A stretch of 64,000 nucleotides of DNA from Sorghum bicolor (Eukaryota > Streptophyta > Magnoliopsida > Poales > Poaceae), in contig NC_012878.2 of the NCBI RefSeq assembly GCF_000003195.3, positions 15,493,262-15,557,261 on the forward strand. Reading direction: 5' to 3'. The number at the start of each line of letters is the position of its first letter. Position 1 is the stretch's first letter. This document shows positions 33,230 through 44,188 of this stretch, piece after piece. Position numbers and translations under genes: made by a program. Under the pieces are notes generated by a model, which worked only from the letters and a program-made list of their open reading frames with translations, was not told the origin of the DNA and did no database searches.

Positions 33230-33690
33230 GGGCAAGATGGACAAGGGCAAATCTGACTTATTTCTTTGCCGCATCCGAGAAACCCGAGGGTACTCAAGTG
33301 GATATGGTAACTGTTCGCACGATAATCCAGGGATTGTGTAGGTGATTTGACAGGAAGCGGTCATTATCTAAAGATATTTTACTGTGCGCGATCTCCTGGT
33401 CGGTCCATCGGTGATATTCTATAACGGTCGTCCTGCCGATGGGCGGATAGAGGGGAAGTAACCGTTTTTGCGAATATCCTGGGCAGAGCATCGGCTTGTA
33501 ACGGTATTGTTGCCGATGTACGACTAAGAGAGATGCCCGTTTGGGAAGTTGTGGATTTCGAGGGATCTGCGGAGGATTAGGATCAGAGTTGCCCAGATTG
33601 AGGTTGTCGGTTACCAGATTAGGAGCATTAATTGCGGAGAAGACATCATTACTGCAGAGAATTTCGGAGCATTAATAGTTTTATACTCCG
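33230..33690. other. Tat 3' non-coding region / antisense upstream region
   Basis: No gene is seen. It holds several TCGGC/GCCGA words and should contain the upstream promoter of the antisense gene. Confidence 0.5.
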
Positions 33691-33705
33691 AAACTGGGGG
33701 GCATG
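33691..33705 (+). other. Polypurine tract of Tat element
   Basis: AAACTGGGGGGCATG lies directly before the 3' LTR start at 33706. Confidence 0.8.
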
Positions 33706-34396
33706 TGTTGACACCATTTTTGGGCACGTGTCCAGGATGGCAGGACAGGGTGGCAGTACGATGCGGGTTGCTGGTAAGGATGGTTGCCGATGAGGGAAAG
33801 GTTGAATGTGACTAAGTCCTCAGACAGTAATATGGTGCCGATGACCAAGTAAAAGGGTCTGCCGATGACTATGGCAAGGGGATTGCCGATGACGCGAAGG
33901 AGGAGTCCGGAAGCTGCCAGTTGTCATGTGGAGGAGTTTCGGTTTGTCACGAAGGATGGTTTTATTATTTCCTTATGTTATTCGTATCGTTTTGTATACG
34001 GGTTCCGTGTGATTTGGAATTCGAATTCTAATCGTGTCTGGTCGTAGCTCTTTGAGCAGGGTATAAATATAAGCCCTAAGACCTTGTAATCAGGATATCT
34101 ATCAATCAATCAAACACACGTTTTTTACTCATATTCCAGCATTTACTTTTCGACGACTTCGTCATACGTTTTCTTTTTGTTACGAGTTCTTAGGAATTCG
34201 TCGACTCAAGCTCGGCGTATCCTCAAGTTCCGCGTGAGTACCTCTTAGCCGTGACATCCGGGCGTATCGTTGTTGTCAGGACTAAAGTATTCGAGTTATC
34301 ACCTTTGCCGATAGTAAGGTCAAATCGGCTGGCACGCCTTAACATTTGGATCGGGTATTAGCCCTTTGTGTTTGCAGACTAGTTTTTGCATCAACA
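33706..34396 (+). repeat. 3' LTR of Tat element
   Basis: 691 bp, identical by eye to the 5' LTR except C/T near 34269 (gtatcGttg versus gtatcGctg) and A/G near 34344 (aacAttt versus aacGttt). Confidence 0.95.
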
Positions 34397-34401
34397 CCTT
34401 T
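34397..34401 (+). other. Target-site duplication CCTTT (right)
   Basis: It matches 22038-22042. Confidence 0.95.
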
Positions 34402-35112
34402 CCATGTTGTTTATAATGTTTCTTGGACATGTTATAGCTACTGGTACTTTTGGTTTGGATCAATGTTACTCTCTCAATATGTGGTAAAATATTATTTTGC
34501 AATTTTTGCCTTGTCTAGAGCAATTCTGTGTAGCTGATAGAATTTACATGAGAACTACTTGAAGATAAAGTTTACTGGAAAACTTGTTTATAACAAACTT
34601 GTAGGTAAATTACCTATCTACCTTGTATCCAAATTTCATAACGTTTGGCTGAATAGTTTAGAAGTTATGGCTGTTACAAGTTGCTGCTGCGAAGTGCTTG
34701 CTCTCTTGAATTTCCAGAGCAGACTGGAGACCTTGTCTGTTTTGACCTAATTCTGTTGAGAATCATCCTGTGATGTCTAAAAGTGAGTTATAGAAACATT
34801 GTTAAGCTTTCCAGAAAGTGCTCACTCACTTAATTTGGCCAAATGATGACCAAGTTATAGCTGAATCTTGTGACTGCCCAGCCTGCCCAACAACCCAGTT
34901 GCTGAGTTAAGGTAGTTTAGGTTGAGTAGCTTGTGTAGTTAGCTTCTCTACTAGAGAGGAGATATGCACCTACTCGATAAGCTATATAATACTTAATCAT
35001 AGAAGCTTTTAGTCATGTTTGCACCTTGTTACATGCTTTTTTAGCTCCTCGTCATGACATATTGCATTCTATGTGCATTCCCTATGTTTATTACCTTGTC
35101 ATGCATACCTAG
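34402..35112 (+). other. Intron-like part of the long LTR, resumed
   Basis: T-rich, no gene. It ends in a good acceptor (catgcatacctAG at 35111-35112). Confidence 0.5.
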
Positions 35113-36299
35113 GTGCACCCCAAGGCGTAACGGTGTTGGAGTTCGCCCCACCCAAGCCGGAGGAGCAGCAGAGGGATACACCTCAAGAGGGAGGAGCTGA
35201 GGAGGAAGACATGCCGGAGTGCCCTAACCACCACCCGACTACGTATATCGAAGGTAAGTCCCAGAGCATTACAAGACTCATAATCTTTTTGTTATTATGC
35301 TCAAGAGTCAAATAACTATGGTTATGTACAGATGCATCAAGTGTTAGGCGTTGATTTGACACCCTTGCTGCATAATGACTACCTTGTCTACCTTATACCT
35401 CACCTTGAGTAGGTCCAGAATCAAAGTACTGCTTAGCCATGCTTAGCTCGGTAGAAGCCGGGTTATTTCCTGTCACCTGCGAGAGATAGGTGGATATCTG
35501 ATCACGGTTGGCTATATTTTGCTATCGGGGAATTAACCATGTGTTAATAATGAATGGAGACTGGGCGGGATGACGATAGTGCAGCAACAAGACATGGAGG
35601 TTTTGGGTGTGAATCTATCCCCGTCTGTGTCGTTTAAGGACCGATATGCTATATGTCCTCTTGTCATGTTGAACGCATGCTTGACACTTAGTTGAAGTCC
35701 TAACCCTAGCAGATTGTCATCACTGGGGGTGCGGCGCTGATCGGACCCGCGACTTAGTCCTGAGTTGTGCTAAAGGTGACCTAAGGCTACTCTTGCAAAG
35801 TATGTCTAGGTGAGTGCTAGGAATACCCCTCCAGCTGGATAGGTATCGATTCAAATCGCCGCCTCTCCCGGATATTGAGAACTTGACTTGAGTAGCGGCA
35901 ACGTAGATACACTAAATGGAACTTAATGGTTATGATGACGATGATGATGATGGCTATGTGATAATCTAGATATGGTTATTATTGTGATGCTTAATACTGA
36001 AGTGTTTGCTTTGAATAGGTGCTAATCTAGTGGAGAGCTGTTTTAAGTAATTAACTTGCTGCTAATGAGAAGGTAAACCTGTAACATTAAGCTAAAGCTT
36101 TTATGCAGAATGTGAGTCAAACCAGCCCACATATATGAGCCCTGCATAATCCTTGGTGTCACTTTATTTCTGGTTTATGACGGGTAAGTCAAGCTAAGTA
36201 CATTCTCGTACTCAGGGTTTGTTTACCCTTGTTGCAGATGACATCGTGTATCATGTGTATTGTGCTAACTGTCACCATCCAGCTGCGGATGATGAGTAG
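35113..36299 (+). CDS. Gene-like two-exon frame inside the long LTR
   Basis: Exon 35113-35253 lies between a ctAG acceptor and a GAAG|GTAAGT donor and encodes an acidic, proline/glutamate-rich stretch (VLEFAPPKPEEQQRD ... EEEDMPECPNHHP). It joins in phase 1 across about 1 kb of intron-like sequence to 36238-36299, which follows a tttgtttacccttgttgcAG acceptor and reads DIVYHVYCANCHHPAADDE to a TAG at 36297. The CxxCHH words in the two exons may bind metal. No upstream coding exon is certain; the leader-like donor at 20965 would be on the same transcript if the Tat insertion were absent. This could be an element-encoded protein, a captured host gene, or chance. Family not recognised. Confidence 0.4.
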
Positions 36300-36663
36300 A
36301 TCTTGGGTAAGATCACTTCTAGTATCTCCACTTATGCTTTTGTTGGGATGATCACGAACTGGCATGTATCAAACTATGTGTAGGTGTGATGTTTCAAAAC
36401 TACTTTGCTTCTGCTACTGAACTTATGTTGTAATAAATTTCACTTGGACTCTGATGGATGTAAAACTGTGAGCTATGTTGAATGTATGTAATCTATGATG
36501 GAGATGCTTGATCATGTACGATCTTGGTTGTATGTTGGTTGAATCTAGATCTTTTGAGGTTTTGTCGGACTACCGGGTTTATATGGGTTCAAGTCCATTG
36601 GCATGACCGCTCTTGTGGTCGCTAATTTACTTGAATTCTTATAACTTGGATAGTTCTGTTACA
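36300..36663 (+). repeat. Terminal segment of the long LTR
   Basis: Non-coding; from 36360 it is the counterpart of 19639-19941. It ends TTCTGTTACA. Confidence 0.8.
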
Positions 36664-36937
36664 TTAGTCTTCTCCTTCATGGCGCCTGTAGTCCTTCTTT
36701 GTCTTCTAGCTTAGGGCTGACATAACTACAACCACTCTCTGATGCCCCTATTCTAAACTGGCGCTGACTGCTTGGTGCTGTTTGCTACGACTGTAACTCC
36801 CCTAGGTGTGCCTTTTCCTAGTTCTTGATACACTAGGCTCCTCCTTCTACCAAGAGGGGCTGCCAAGCGGGCACAAAATCCCCCACTTCATGGGCTATGG
36901 GGGTTCCTTGTCTCTGACAATTCATGCATCGGGTGTG
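36664..36937. other. Unassigned sequence, no gene seen
   Basis: A short stretch between the long LTR end and a copia-like LTR start. No PBS or coding signal. Confidence 0.4.
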
Positions 36938-37310
36938 TGAAAGTCCTAGTTTGGTTTTAGATAATTGATAATACCCAAAGTACTAACCTCTATGCTAAGT
37001 TTATGTAGATTATATAAGGTTGGTACATGCCAAGTGATGGAGCAAGAGATGATCATGGTCATGAGGTGATGACCACAAGATGATCAAGTGCTTAACTTGG
37101 AAAAGAAGAAAGTCCTATGGAGAACAAGGCAAAGGTATTGCTTAGGGTTTTGGTTTTGGTGATCAAGACTAGTGTGAACAGGGTGGCCCGATCTTCCGAA
37201 AGGTTTTGGTAACTCCCGATTTGGTGGAAATGAGACACAAATCGATCTGGCTTCCGAACAACACGATGCGAAACCCTGCAATTACAGCACCACATCTCCT
37301 CCGGTTATCA
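36938..37310 (+). repeat. Copia (SIRE-type) LTR fragment
   Basis: It starts TGAAAGTCCTAGTTTGG and continues with cttaacttggaaaagaagaaag, words I associate with panicoid SIRE-type LTRs. It is truncated before an LTR end. Confidence 0.5.
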
Positions 37311-37771
37311 ACCGGCATTGCACAGTTGACCTTGCTAAGAAGGCTAAGTCCTTTGCCTGCGAATTGAAGAACACAAGCAAAATCAAGGAAGAATGCAACC
37401 AGTTTGTAGATAAAAGATTAATCTCATGAGTTGGGGTCTCACAAACTGATGAAACAGTGAAACTATTCTTGACAAAATAATCTAAGCAAAACCCAAAACC
37501 TAACGAGAGTGGCAGCGGCTCGATATAGAGGTGTAGGGGTCATCACCACTCCTAGACGGACCCCCTAATGGGCTCAACAACGATACACGGTCCAATGGAC
37601 CAAGAACGGTGACACAATACCGAAATAGATTCTGGACACTGATGGGTTACAACATTTTTTGATGCTTTATAATGAACTCAAACCAATGCCATTGGTTTCC
37701 TTATGAAATTATCTTTCCAACCAATGGTGTATCGTCAAAAATGGAGTCCGGATGCGTCCTGGGCGTCCATT
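37311..37771 (-). mobile_element. Probable 3' non-coding part of the chromovirus remnant
   Basis: No coding region. It lies directly downstream (minus strand) of the integrase tail, so it is likely 3' UTR or LTR of the same element; no LTR boundary was found. Confidence 0.4.
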
Positions 37772-40400
37772 TTACTCCTCCCTGGTCCTGGACTCCAAAA
37801 CAGGCTCGAAGTCGACTCGGTTTGGGCCTCCTCCTTGACTTGGGTGCCCTTGCTGGTCCTCCACACCTCCAAGCCATTTCTTATGCATTCTCTGGTCATC
37901 TCCATGATTCGTAATCTTAATATAATTATTACGTAGCAACCTATTCTCAAAATCATAAAAAGACTTGCTTAGGAACGAGCTCGCGTGTAAATTTAATTGC
38001 CGTGTGCGAGCTCTTGTGATTGGACCTTGAATGTCCAGCGGAGGATCATCTTGTGCATCTGAAGCAGTGATGTCCTCATCATCCTCCCCCTCTTGAATGG
38101 GAGTCATCCTTGACTCAAGGTCATCTTTTTCTTCCAAGTATTGCTTCAAATCTAAAATGTTGAAAGAAAGACTAACCCCGAACTCAGGTGGTGACTCAAA
38201 TTTGTATGCATTATCATTTATCTTCTCAATAACTTTATAAGGACTAGCAGCTCTTGGCATTAATTTTGACTTACGCAGCTCTAGAAACCTATCTTTTTCT
38301 CAAATGTAACCACACTAAATCACCCGGTTCAAGTTTAATTTTTTCTACCTTCTCTACCAGCAATTCTATACTTTTTATTCATCTTTTCAATATTTTCTTT
38401 AGTGGTTTCACGCAACATACAATAAATTCAGCACGTGCACTAGCATCACTATGTATTCTTTCAGTGGTAGATAAAGGCAAAAGATCAATTGGAGCACGTA
38501 GGTTAAAACCATATACTACCTGAAAAGGTCTTACCTTGATGGTAGAATGTGTTGCCCAATTGTAAGCAAACTCCACTGAGGCAAACATTATTCCCATATC
38601 TTCAAATTTTTCTTCAAAACAGCTCTCAACATGGTGCCCAAAGTGTGGTTCACTACCTCTATTAGTCCATCAGTTTGTGGGTGACAAGTTGTTGAAAACA
38701 ACAGTTTTGTACCCAACTTGTTCCATAGAGTACGCCAAAAGTGACTCAAGAATTTAGCATCACGTTCTGAAACAATAGTAGAAGGCATACCATGCAAGCA
38801 AACAATCTCTTGGAAAAGAGGTCAGAAATATAAATGGCATGATCACTTTTATGATATGGTATAAAATGTGCCATCTTAGAGAATTAATACACAACAACAA
38901 AAATGCTATCCCTCCCCCTCTTAATCTTAGGCAATCCCAAAACAATGTCCATCAAAATGTTCGCCCAAGGAGTGGAAGGAACAGGAAGAGGCATATACAA
39001 ACCATGTGGATTTAGGTGAGACTTAGCTTTTTGACATGTGGTGCAGCATGCCATGAACTGCTCAACGTCTCTCCTCATATGTGGCCAAAACAAGTGTGTG
39101 GCTAAAATATCTGCCGTCTTCATAACACCAAAATGGCCCATCAGCCCTCCTCTGTGCGATTCCTGCAACAACAACAACAGACGAACAAAACCAACTGGAA
39201 TGCATAGATGGTTAGCTCTAAACACAAATCATTCATTTATCACAAACTTGTTCCATGTGCAACCCTCTTTACAATTTAGCGACACATCTTTAAAATTAGG
39301 ATCAAGCATATATTGTTCTTTTACTGATTCAAGTCCAAAATTGTACAATCAAGTTGGGACAGCATAGTATATTGTCTAGACAAAGCATCAACATTTATAT
39401 TATCCTTCCCTTTCTTGTGTTTGATAACATAAGGAAAAGATTCAATAAATTCAACCCACTTAGCATGTCTACGATTCAGATTGTTTTGAGAACGAATATA
39501 GTTAAGTGATTCATGATCAGAATGTATAACAAATTCCTTGGGCCACAAATAATGATGCCACGTCTCTAAAGAGGGTACTAGTGCATATAATTCCTTATCA
39601 TACGTAGAGTAATTAAGAACAGGGCCATGCAATTTTTCACTAAAGTATGCAATGGGCTTACCATCTTGCATTAACACACCTCCAATGCCAACTCCACTAG
39701 CATCACATTCGAGCTCAAAAGTCTTACAAAAGTTTGGAAGTTGCAACAATGGCATGTGTGTAAGCTTGTCCTTCAAAGTATCAAAGGACCTACCTTGTGC
39801 CTTACCCCAATAGAACACCACACCTTTCTTTGTCAACTCATGCAAGGGGCCAGCAATAGCACTGAAATCCTTGACAAAGCAGCGATAGAAACCTACAAGA
39901 CCAAGAAAACTTCTCACCTGTGTGATGGTTTGAGGAACCGGCCAGCTTTTTATGGCTTCCATTTTTGACTTGTGAGACTTGATCCATGCAAAAGATGCAC
40001 TTCTCAAGGTTACCAAATAAACATGCACCGCGTAAAGCATTAAAAACATCCAAAAGACTTGCTATATATCAATATATCATCAAAGTAAACCACCACAAAT
40101 CGCCTAATAAAAGCTCTTAAAACTTTATTCATCAATCTCATAAAAGTACTAGGTTTATTAGTTAAACCAAAAGGCATGACTAATCACTCATATAACCCGA
40201 GTTTAGTTTTGAAAGTTGTTGTCCATTCATCTCCAAGTTTTATTCTAATTTGGTTGTAGCCACTACGCAAGTCAATCTTAGTGAAAATTATAGAGCCACA
40301 CAACTCATCAAGAGTGTCATCAAGCCTAGGAATAGGATGACGTTATCAAATAGTAATATTATTAATGGCTCTATAATCAACACACATATGCCATGAACTA
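37772..40400 (-). pseudogene. Chromovirus (Ty3/gypsy) pol remnant: RT, RNase H, integrase
   Basis: Read from 40400 leftward: RT motif MCVDYRAINN (then a stop), the catalytic region YFDDI near 40070-40090, then [10 protein letters not shown] and [19 protein letters not shown] (39321-40049), RNase H ([33 protein letters not shown]), integrase zinc region (GHFGVMKTADILATHLFW ... CTTCQKAKSHL), the DDE core with D to E changes ([26 protein letters not shown]), and a C-terminal tail (KINDNAYKFE ... GPITRARTRQLN). The frame changes at least three times and carries stops, and gag, protease and the start of RT are gone. The CTTCQKAKS and HKKGK words fit chromoviruses of the CRM/Reina type, lineage uncertain. 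Dead copy. Confidence 0.85.
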
Positions 40401-41219
40401 AGACACGGCTGATGATGTCTGCCGACGATGAGACCAGCGCCATTGCGTTGGCGCAGGGGGCCAACTCCTCTGCCAGCTCGTCGAAGTCCTCGTCATTGCA
40501 CACCTCGATGAAGTCTAGAGCGAGGGACTCCGAGAGCTGAGCTCCGTCACGGAGCTAGGCAGCTACCAATGCGCCCGCTGCTCCTAAGCGGACGCCGTGG
40601 AGTGCAATCTCCCAGACGTGGTTAGGCACGTCTTGGAGGCGTTCTACTTGGGTCTCCCCGCGCGCATTCACCATCGCGGTGATAGTAGAGATGGCGGGGG
40701 AGAGGGTATTGAATTGCTCCTACAGTCCTACGCTCGACAAAATAGATGCATCAGAAGATTAGTCGATCAACTAAAAAATTGCAGAGGGAGTGAACTTACT
40801 GACGACTACAGAGTCAGACTCTTCTAATTGTTCCTTGGTTCGGGCCAAGGATCCCTCAGTGTTCTCCAACAACGCCTCTAGAGCGTTGAGCTGCTCCTAA
40901 AGACGGTGAGACCTCTTGCACTCCTCAGAGTAGAGATCCTTGGCTACTCTAAGAAGCTAGAGGAAACCCCAGGTGTCTTCGTGCCTGAAGACGGCACCGT
41001 CGCCAATTGTGAGCCCGCCTAGCTCGCCTCGACTGCCTGGCTCATAGCAGCCTCCACAAAAGCCACCGCTGCTGTAGGCAGGGAAGAAGCCGACACAGCA
41101 GGATCAGGATAACGTGAACCTGCTCTAGGATTGACTTGGGGGGCACGGCTGCAAGAAGAATAGGGGATAAATAGCCGATCAAGATGAAGTTGAGAACTAT
41201 ATTGATCAAGGATACCTAT
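40401..41219 (-). pseudogene. Remnant of a Tat antisense coiled-coil gene
   Basis: On the minus strand a coiled-coil-like stretch (LNALEALLENTEGSLARTKE, about 40820-40900) ends at a GTCGTCA|GTAAGT donor near 40800; after an intron-like gap, another exon ends in an acidic frame (EVCNDEDFDELAEELAPCA, near 40440-40500). The coiled coil, small intron and acidic end match the layout of the antisense gene at 52259-63906. Stops and both ends (cut by the chromovirus remnant at 40400 and an LTR at 41220) show it is dead. The parent Tat element is otherwise absent. Confidence 0.6.
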
Positions 41220-41400
41220 TGTTGACGGTAATTATAGCATCAAAATGCACAGCCAAAACACCGTCAACATGCATCAGTTTCAAGGAAGATTAAACATTCA
41301 TGAACACATTTTATCAATAAGTAGTTCCACTTGTATTCTTAGCTTGTGATTTGCAGGTAGCATGAAATGGCACAAAAAGCAACCAAGATGGGCCCACAAA

Positions 41401-41418
41401 GGGGATCGGCCGATCCCC
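41401..41418. promoter_or_regulatory. Perfect 18-bp palindrome GGGGATCGGCCGATCCCC
   Basis: It corresponds in position to the GGGGTCG-centred dyads at 52837 and 52938 in the related LTR, with symmetric changes in both arms. A poorer copy lies at 41655-41674. Confidence 0.7.
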
Positions 41419-42022
41419 CTATGCCACCTCCTCAAGGTTCCATGTAGGCATGATCCAAGGCAACCTCCTAGAAGCAGTTCTCAGCCCTTGGATCAGAGTG
41501 TGCTTTCTCTCAACGGCTGAAATCAAGAGCACACGGATTCATGGGTCCACATGTCAGAAGAACCGACATGACAAAGTACAACAAGATGGAGAACCAGACT
41601 CTATGACAAGTGGGGACACTAGCCAACCGACCTAGGCTGGCCCCACCTATCATAGGGCGATCGGCTGATCCCCCTGGTGGCCAGACGAGGTCAGTTTGCT
41701 CCCACCAACTTCTCCACATTTCACACATGCAGAAATGATGCTAGCCATTGGATTTGAGGCAGTTCCAAGGTCGGTTGCATCCAAGGGCTATCAAGCAACA
41801 TCACACGGATTGCTGATGTCGCACTGGAGTAGCCCCTACTCCACCTCCCTCAATAAATAGTTGCTGGATCCTCACTTGTAAATCATCTCTTCTTGCATCT
41901 TCATACTCATAAGCTTGAGAGGTCAAGTAGTTGTTAGTCTAGTAGTGGGAGTTAGAGTTGAGTCGAGCAAGCTCGGGGTCTCTGGAGTCGCCTTCTGGAG
42001 AGTCTGGTATTGTTCTTGTATC

Positions 42023-42736
42023 TTTCCTGTTGGTGCAAAAGCTAATTTGCAAACACAAAGGGCTAATACCCGATTTAAACGTTAAAGTGTGCCAGCCGAT
42101 TTGACCTTACTATCGGCAAAGGTGGTAACTCGAACACTTTGGTCCTGACAACAGCGATGCACCCGGATGTCACGGCCAAGAGGTGTTCACGCGGAACTCG
42201 AGAATACGCCGAGCTTAAGTCGATGAATTCCTAAGAACTCATAGTAATGACGAAGTCGTCGAAAAAGGAGATGCTGGAATATGAGTAAAAACTGGTGTTT
42301 GATTGATTGATAAATTTTTCATTACAAGGCTCTAGGGTCTACATTTATACCCTGCTCAAAGAGCTACAATCAGACACGACTAGGACTCAAATTCCAAATC
42401 AAACGGAATCCGTATACAAAACGAATTTAAATAACTAAGGAAAACATAAAACTATCCCCTTGTAACCGACCGGGACGCCGCCACAGATCAATCGGCAATC
42501 TCCACACTTTCCTTTAGAATCATCGGCAGACCTCCTGTTATGGCCATCGGCAAACACTGATATCGATCATCTGCACGAACATGTCATCACCTCTGGACTT
42601 AGTCACATTCAACTGTCTCTTCATCGGCAACCACCCTCATCGGCAACTTCCCTGCAGACTAGTTACCGTTGCTCCATCTGCCGATCTATACTTTATCGAT
42701 CCCGAGTACGTGTCTAAAAACGGTGTCAACATTTCC
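42023..42736 (-). mobile_element. Solo LTR of a Tat element (704 bp) with TSD
   Basis: The LTR proper is 42028-42731, opposite in orientation to the 691-bp Tat LTRs and similar to them along its whole length with scattered differences (tgcaaacacaaagggctaat, gctggaatatgagtaaaaa, accctgctcaaagagctac). It is flanked by a perfect TTTCC duplication (42023-42027, 42732-42736). With no internal region left, it arose by LTR-LTR recombination. Eight GCCGAT/ATCGGC words are present. Confidence 0.93.
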
Positions 42737-43607
42737 TTTAGTACATTACTTTAATATATTAGTCTTTCTTTACTTTGCTTAGTATTACTTTCAGTACTAC
42801 TTTGTGCAAGTCTCTTTATAGTCTTGTAGTGTGCTAAGTCTTAGTAGCATTGTAGTTATAGTGGATTGATCCCTGGAACCACTCCTTGTGTGTAGATCAG
42901 CGTCCTATGTTAATCTAGGAGCTCGAGCTAATTTGATTGTTAGTGAGAGTTGTTAGAGTAAGCGTGAACATGGTGTTCATACTTAGTCTCATTGTTGGTA
43001 GCCACTAGTCTTTACGGAAGGTCTGTGGGCGCACTGGCCTGAAGTGACAGTTTGGGTCAGCATTAGGATTCCCACCACGTCAAGGCTAGTTTCTAAGTGT
43101 AGGGCATACAGAAGTTTGGTCTCGCTTGAGTAGTGGTTCTGCCTCCTTCTATTTCATTTCCTCCCCTCACACAAGTAGTAGGGGTTAGTTTATCTATCTA
43201 ATCTATCTATTAGGATCAAGTCACCAGAGTTAAGTTAGCATCATAGGAGTCCTATTTTGACTCGTTGTCCTCCCACCTAGATATCACTACTAGTTACCTT
43301 AGATTAGGATTTAAGCTTTACTTTGATTATCATTTGTCCTATCTATCGTTTACCCCATAGTCCACTAGCTAGTCCTAGGCCATAGTAAACACGAGGATAT
43401 CTCCTCTCTCTTATTACACATCCTAGCTTGCTTTCCCTTGGGAAAATATAAATTACGATACCTTGGAATACTCCCGAGTGAAGTGCTATGTTGGTATATT
43501 CTGTGCGCTTGCAGAATTATCCACTAGCATAGAAGTACCACACACCTGGCATCTCTGGTGACATCGCTATTCTAGCGGTGCTGCTAAGATTTGCCAACAA
43601 GCATTTC

Positions 43608-43625
43608 TGGCTCCATAACCGGGGA
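43608..43625 (+). other. Degenerate primer-binding site (tRNA-Asp type)
   Basis: TGGCTCCATAACCGGGGA, 8 bp after the LTR end; compare TGGCGCCGTTGCCGGGGA at 54197-54214. Confidence 0.75.
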
Positions 43626-43753
43626 AAGCATCAGTCTACGAGTTTATAATAAGAGAGAATCCAGAGTTTACTATCACCTTAGATATCAACTAGTGTTGGG
43701 GACTAACCTCTCACTTGTCTTATTTCTCATTATTGTTAAAATTTAGAGAGTGT

Positions 43754-44188
43754 ATGAATGGTTTCCAACTGCCATCAAACTTCATTGAAGATCCTGAACA
43801 ATTGTTGAGGAGAGCTAGACACCGTCTAGTCCCACCTCAGAGGTTCATCTCGAATATCGAGCCATTCTCAGAGAGAAGCTCAGTTTCATCACTAGTTCAG
43901 GAAGCCATGGCCTAGAAGACCATCTCTGAGTACTCGGCCCCGTCAATAGACTATGTTGCGATGGGACCAGAACTCAACTTGGGGGATGGTACCTTCAAGC
44001 TCAAACCGTCCCTGATCAACATGGTGCAATCTCAATAGTTCTGTGGAAAGCCACATGAGGATGCCAATGCTCATCTCCAACACTTCCTAGAGCTATGTGA
44101 CACATTCACCGTCAAGAATGTTGCAGCCGACGCCATCCGTCTCTTCCTCTTCCCGTTCTCATTGTTGGGAAAGGTGAAGCAATGGTTC
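43754..44188 (+). pseudogene. Athila-like gag start, with stops, cut by Tat-2
   Basis: It starts at ATG 43754 (MNGFQLPSNFIEDPEQLL) and follows the intact gag at 54332 closely (FCGKPHEDANAHLQHFLE; VKNVAADAIRL). Two in-frame TAG codons (near 43912 and 44036) break it. It ends after KQWF at 44188, exactly where the LTR of the second Tat element starts, so the rest of the element lies beyond that insertion, outside this window. The damage is old compared with the intact relative. Confidence 0.88.

Larger units (their letters stand above)
22043..34396 (+). mobile_element. Complete Tat-lineage Ty3/gypsy retrotransposon (12,354 bp)
   Basis: Two 691-bp LTRs (22043-22733, 33706-34396) begin TGTTGACACC and end ...ATCAACA, with a perfect 5-bp duplication CCTTT outside. 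By eye the LTRs differ at only two sites, which at the usual grass LTR rate (1.3e-8 per site per year) is of the order of 0.1 My. Order: LTR, PBS, gag-protease, pol (RT, RNase H, second RNase H, integrase), then an opposite-strand spliced gene, PPT, LTR. The second RNase H after the first marks the Tat lineage. All frames are open, so the copy looks competent for movement. Confidence 0.95.
19950..36663 (+). repeat. Very long LTR (about 4.36 kb) split by Tat element
   Basis: It begins TGTAACACTTC and ends ...TTCTGTTACA, giving TGTAACA/TGTTACA inverted ends. Removing the Tat insertion and one TSD copy (12,359 bp) leaves about 4355 bp. Its last 300 bp recur at 19639-19941. LTRs of this size with TGTAACA ends suggest the Tekay/Del chromovirus lineage; this is an inference, because no internal region is attached. 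No PBS follows 36663 and no matching TSD is seen, so it is a solo LTR or a truncated copy. Confidence 0.65.
41220..43599 (+). repeat. Old Athila-like LTR, split by a solo LTR
   Basis: It begins TGTTGACGGTAATTATAG and ends ...TTGCCAACA at 43599. Its two parts (41220-42027 and 42737-43599) align by eye with the LTR at 52604-54188, for example aacaccgtcaacatgc, ttccacttgta[t/c]tcttagcttg, and gccttgggaaaatataaattacgatacc. Without the insertion it is about 1670 bp. Two variants of the GC palindrome occur at 41401-41418 and 41655-41674. Confidence 0.85.
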
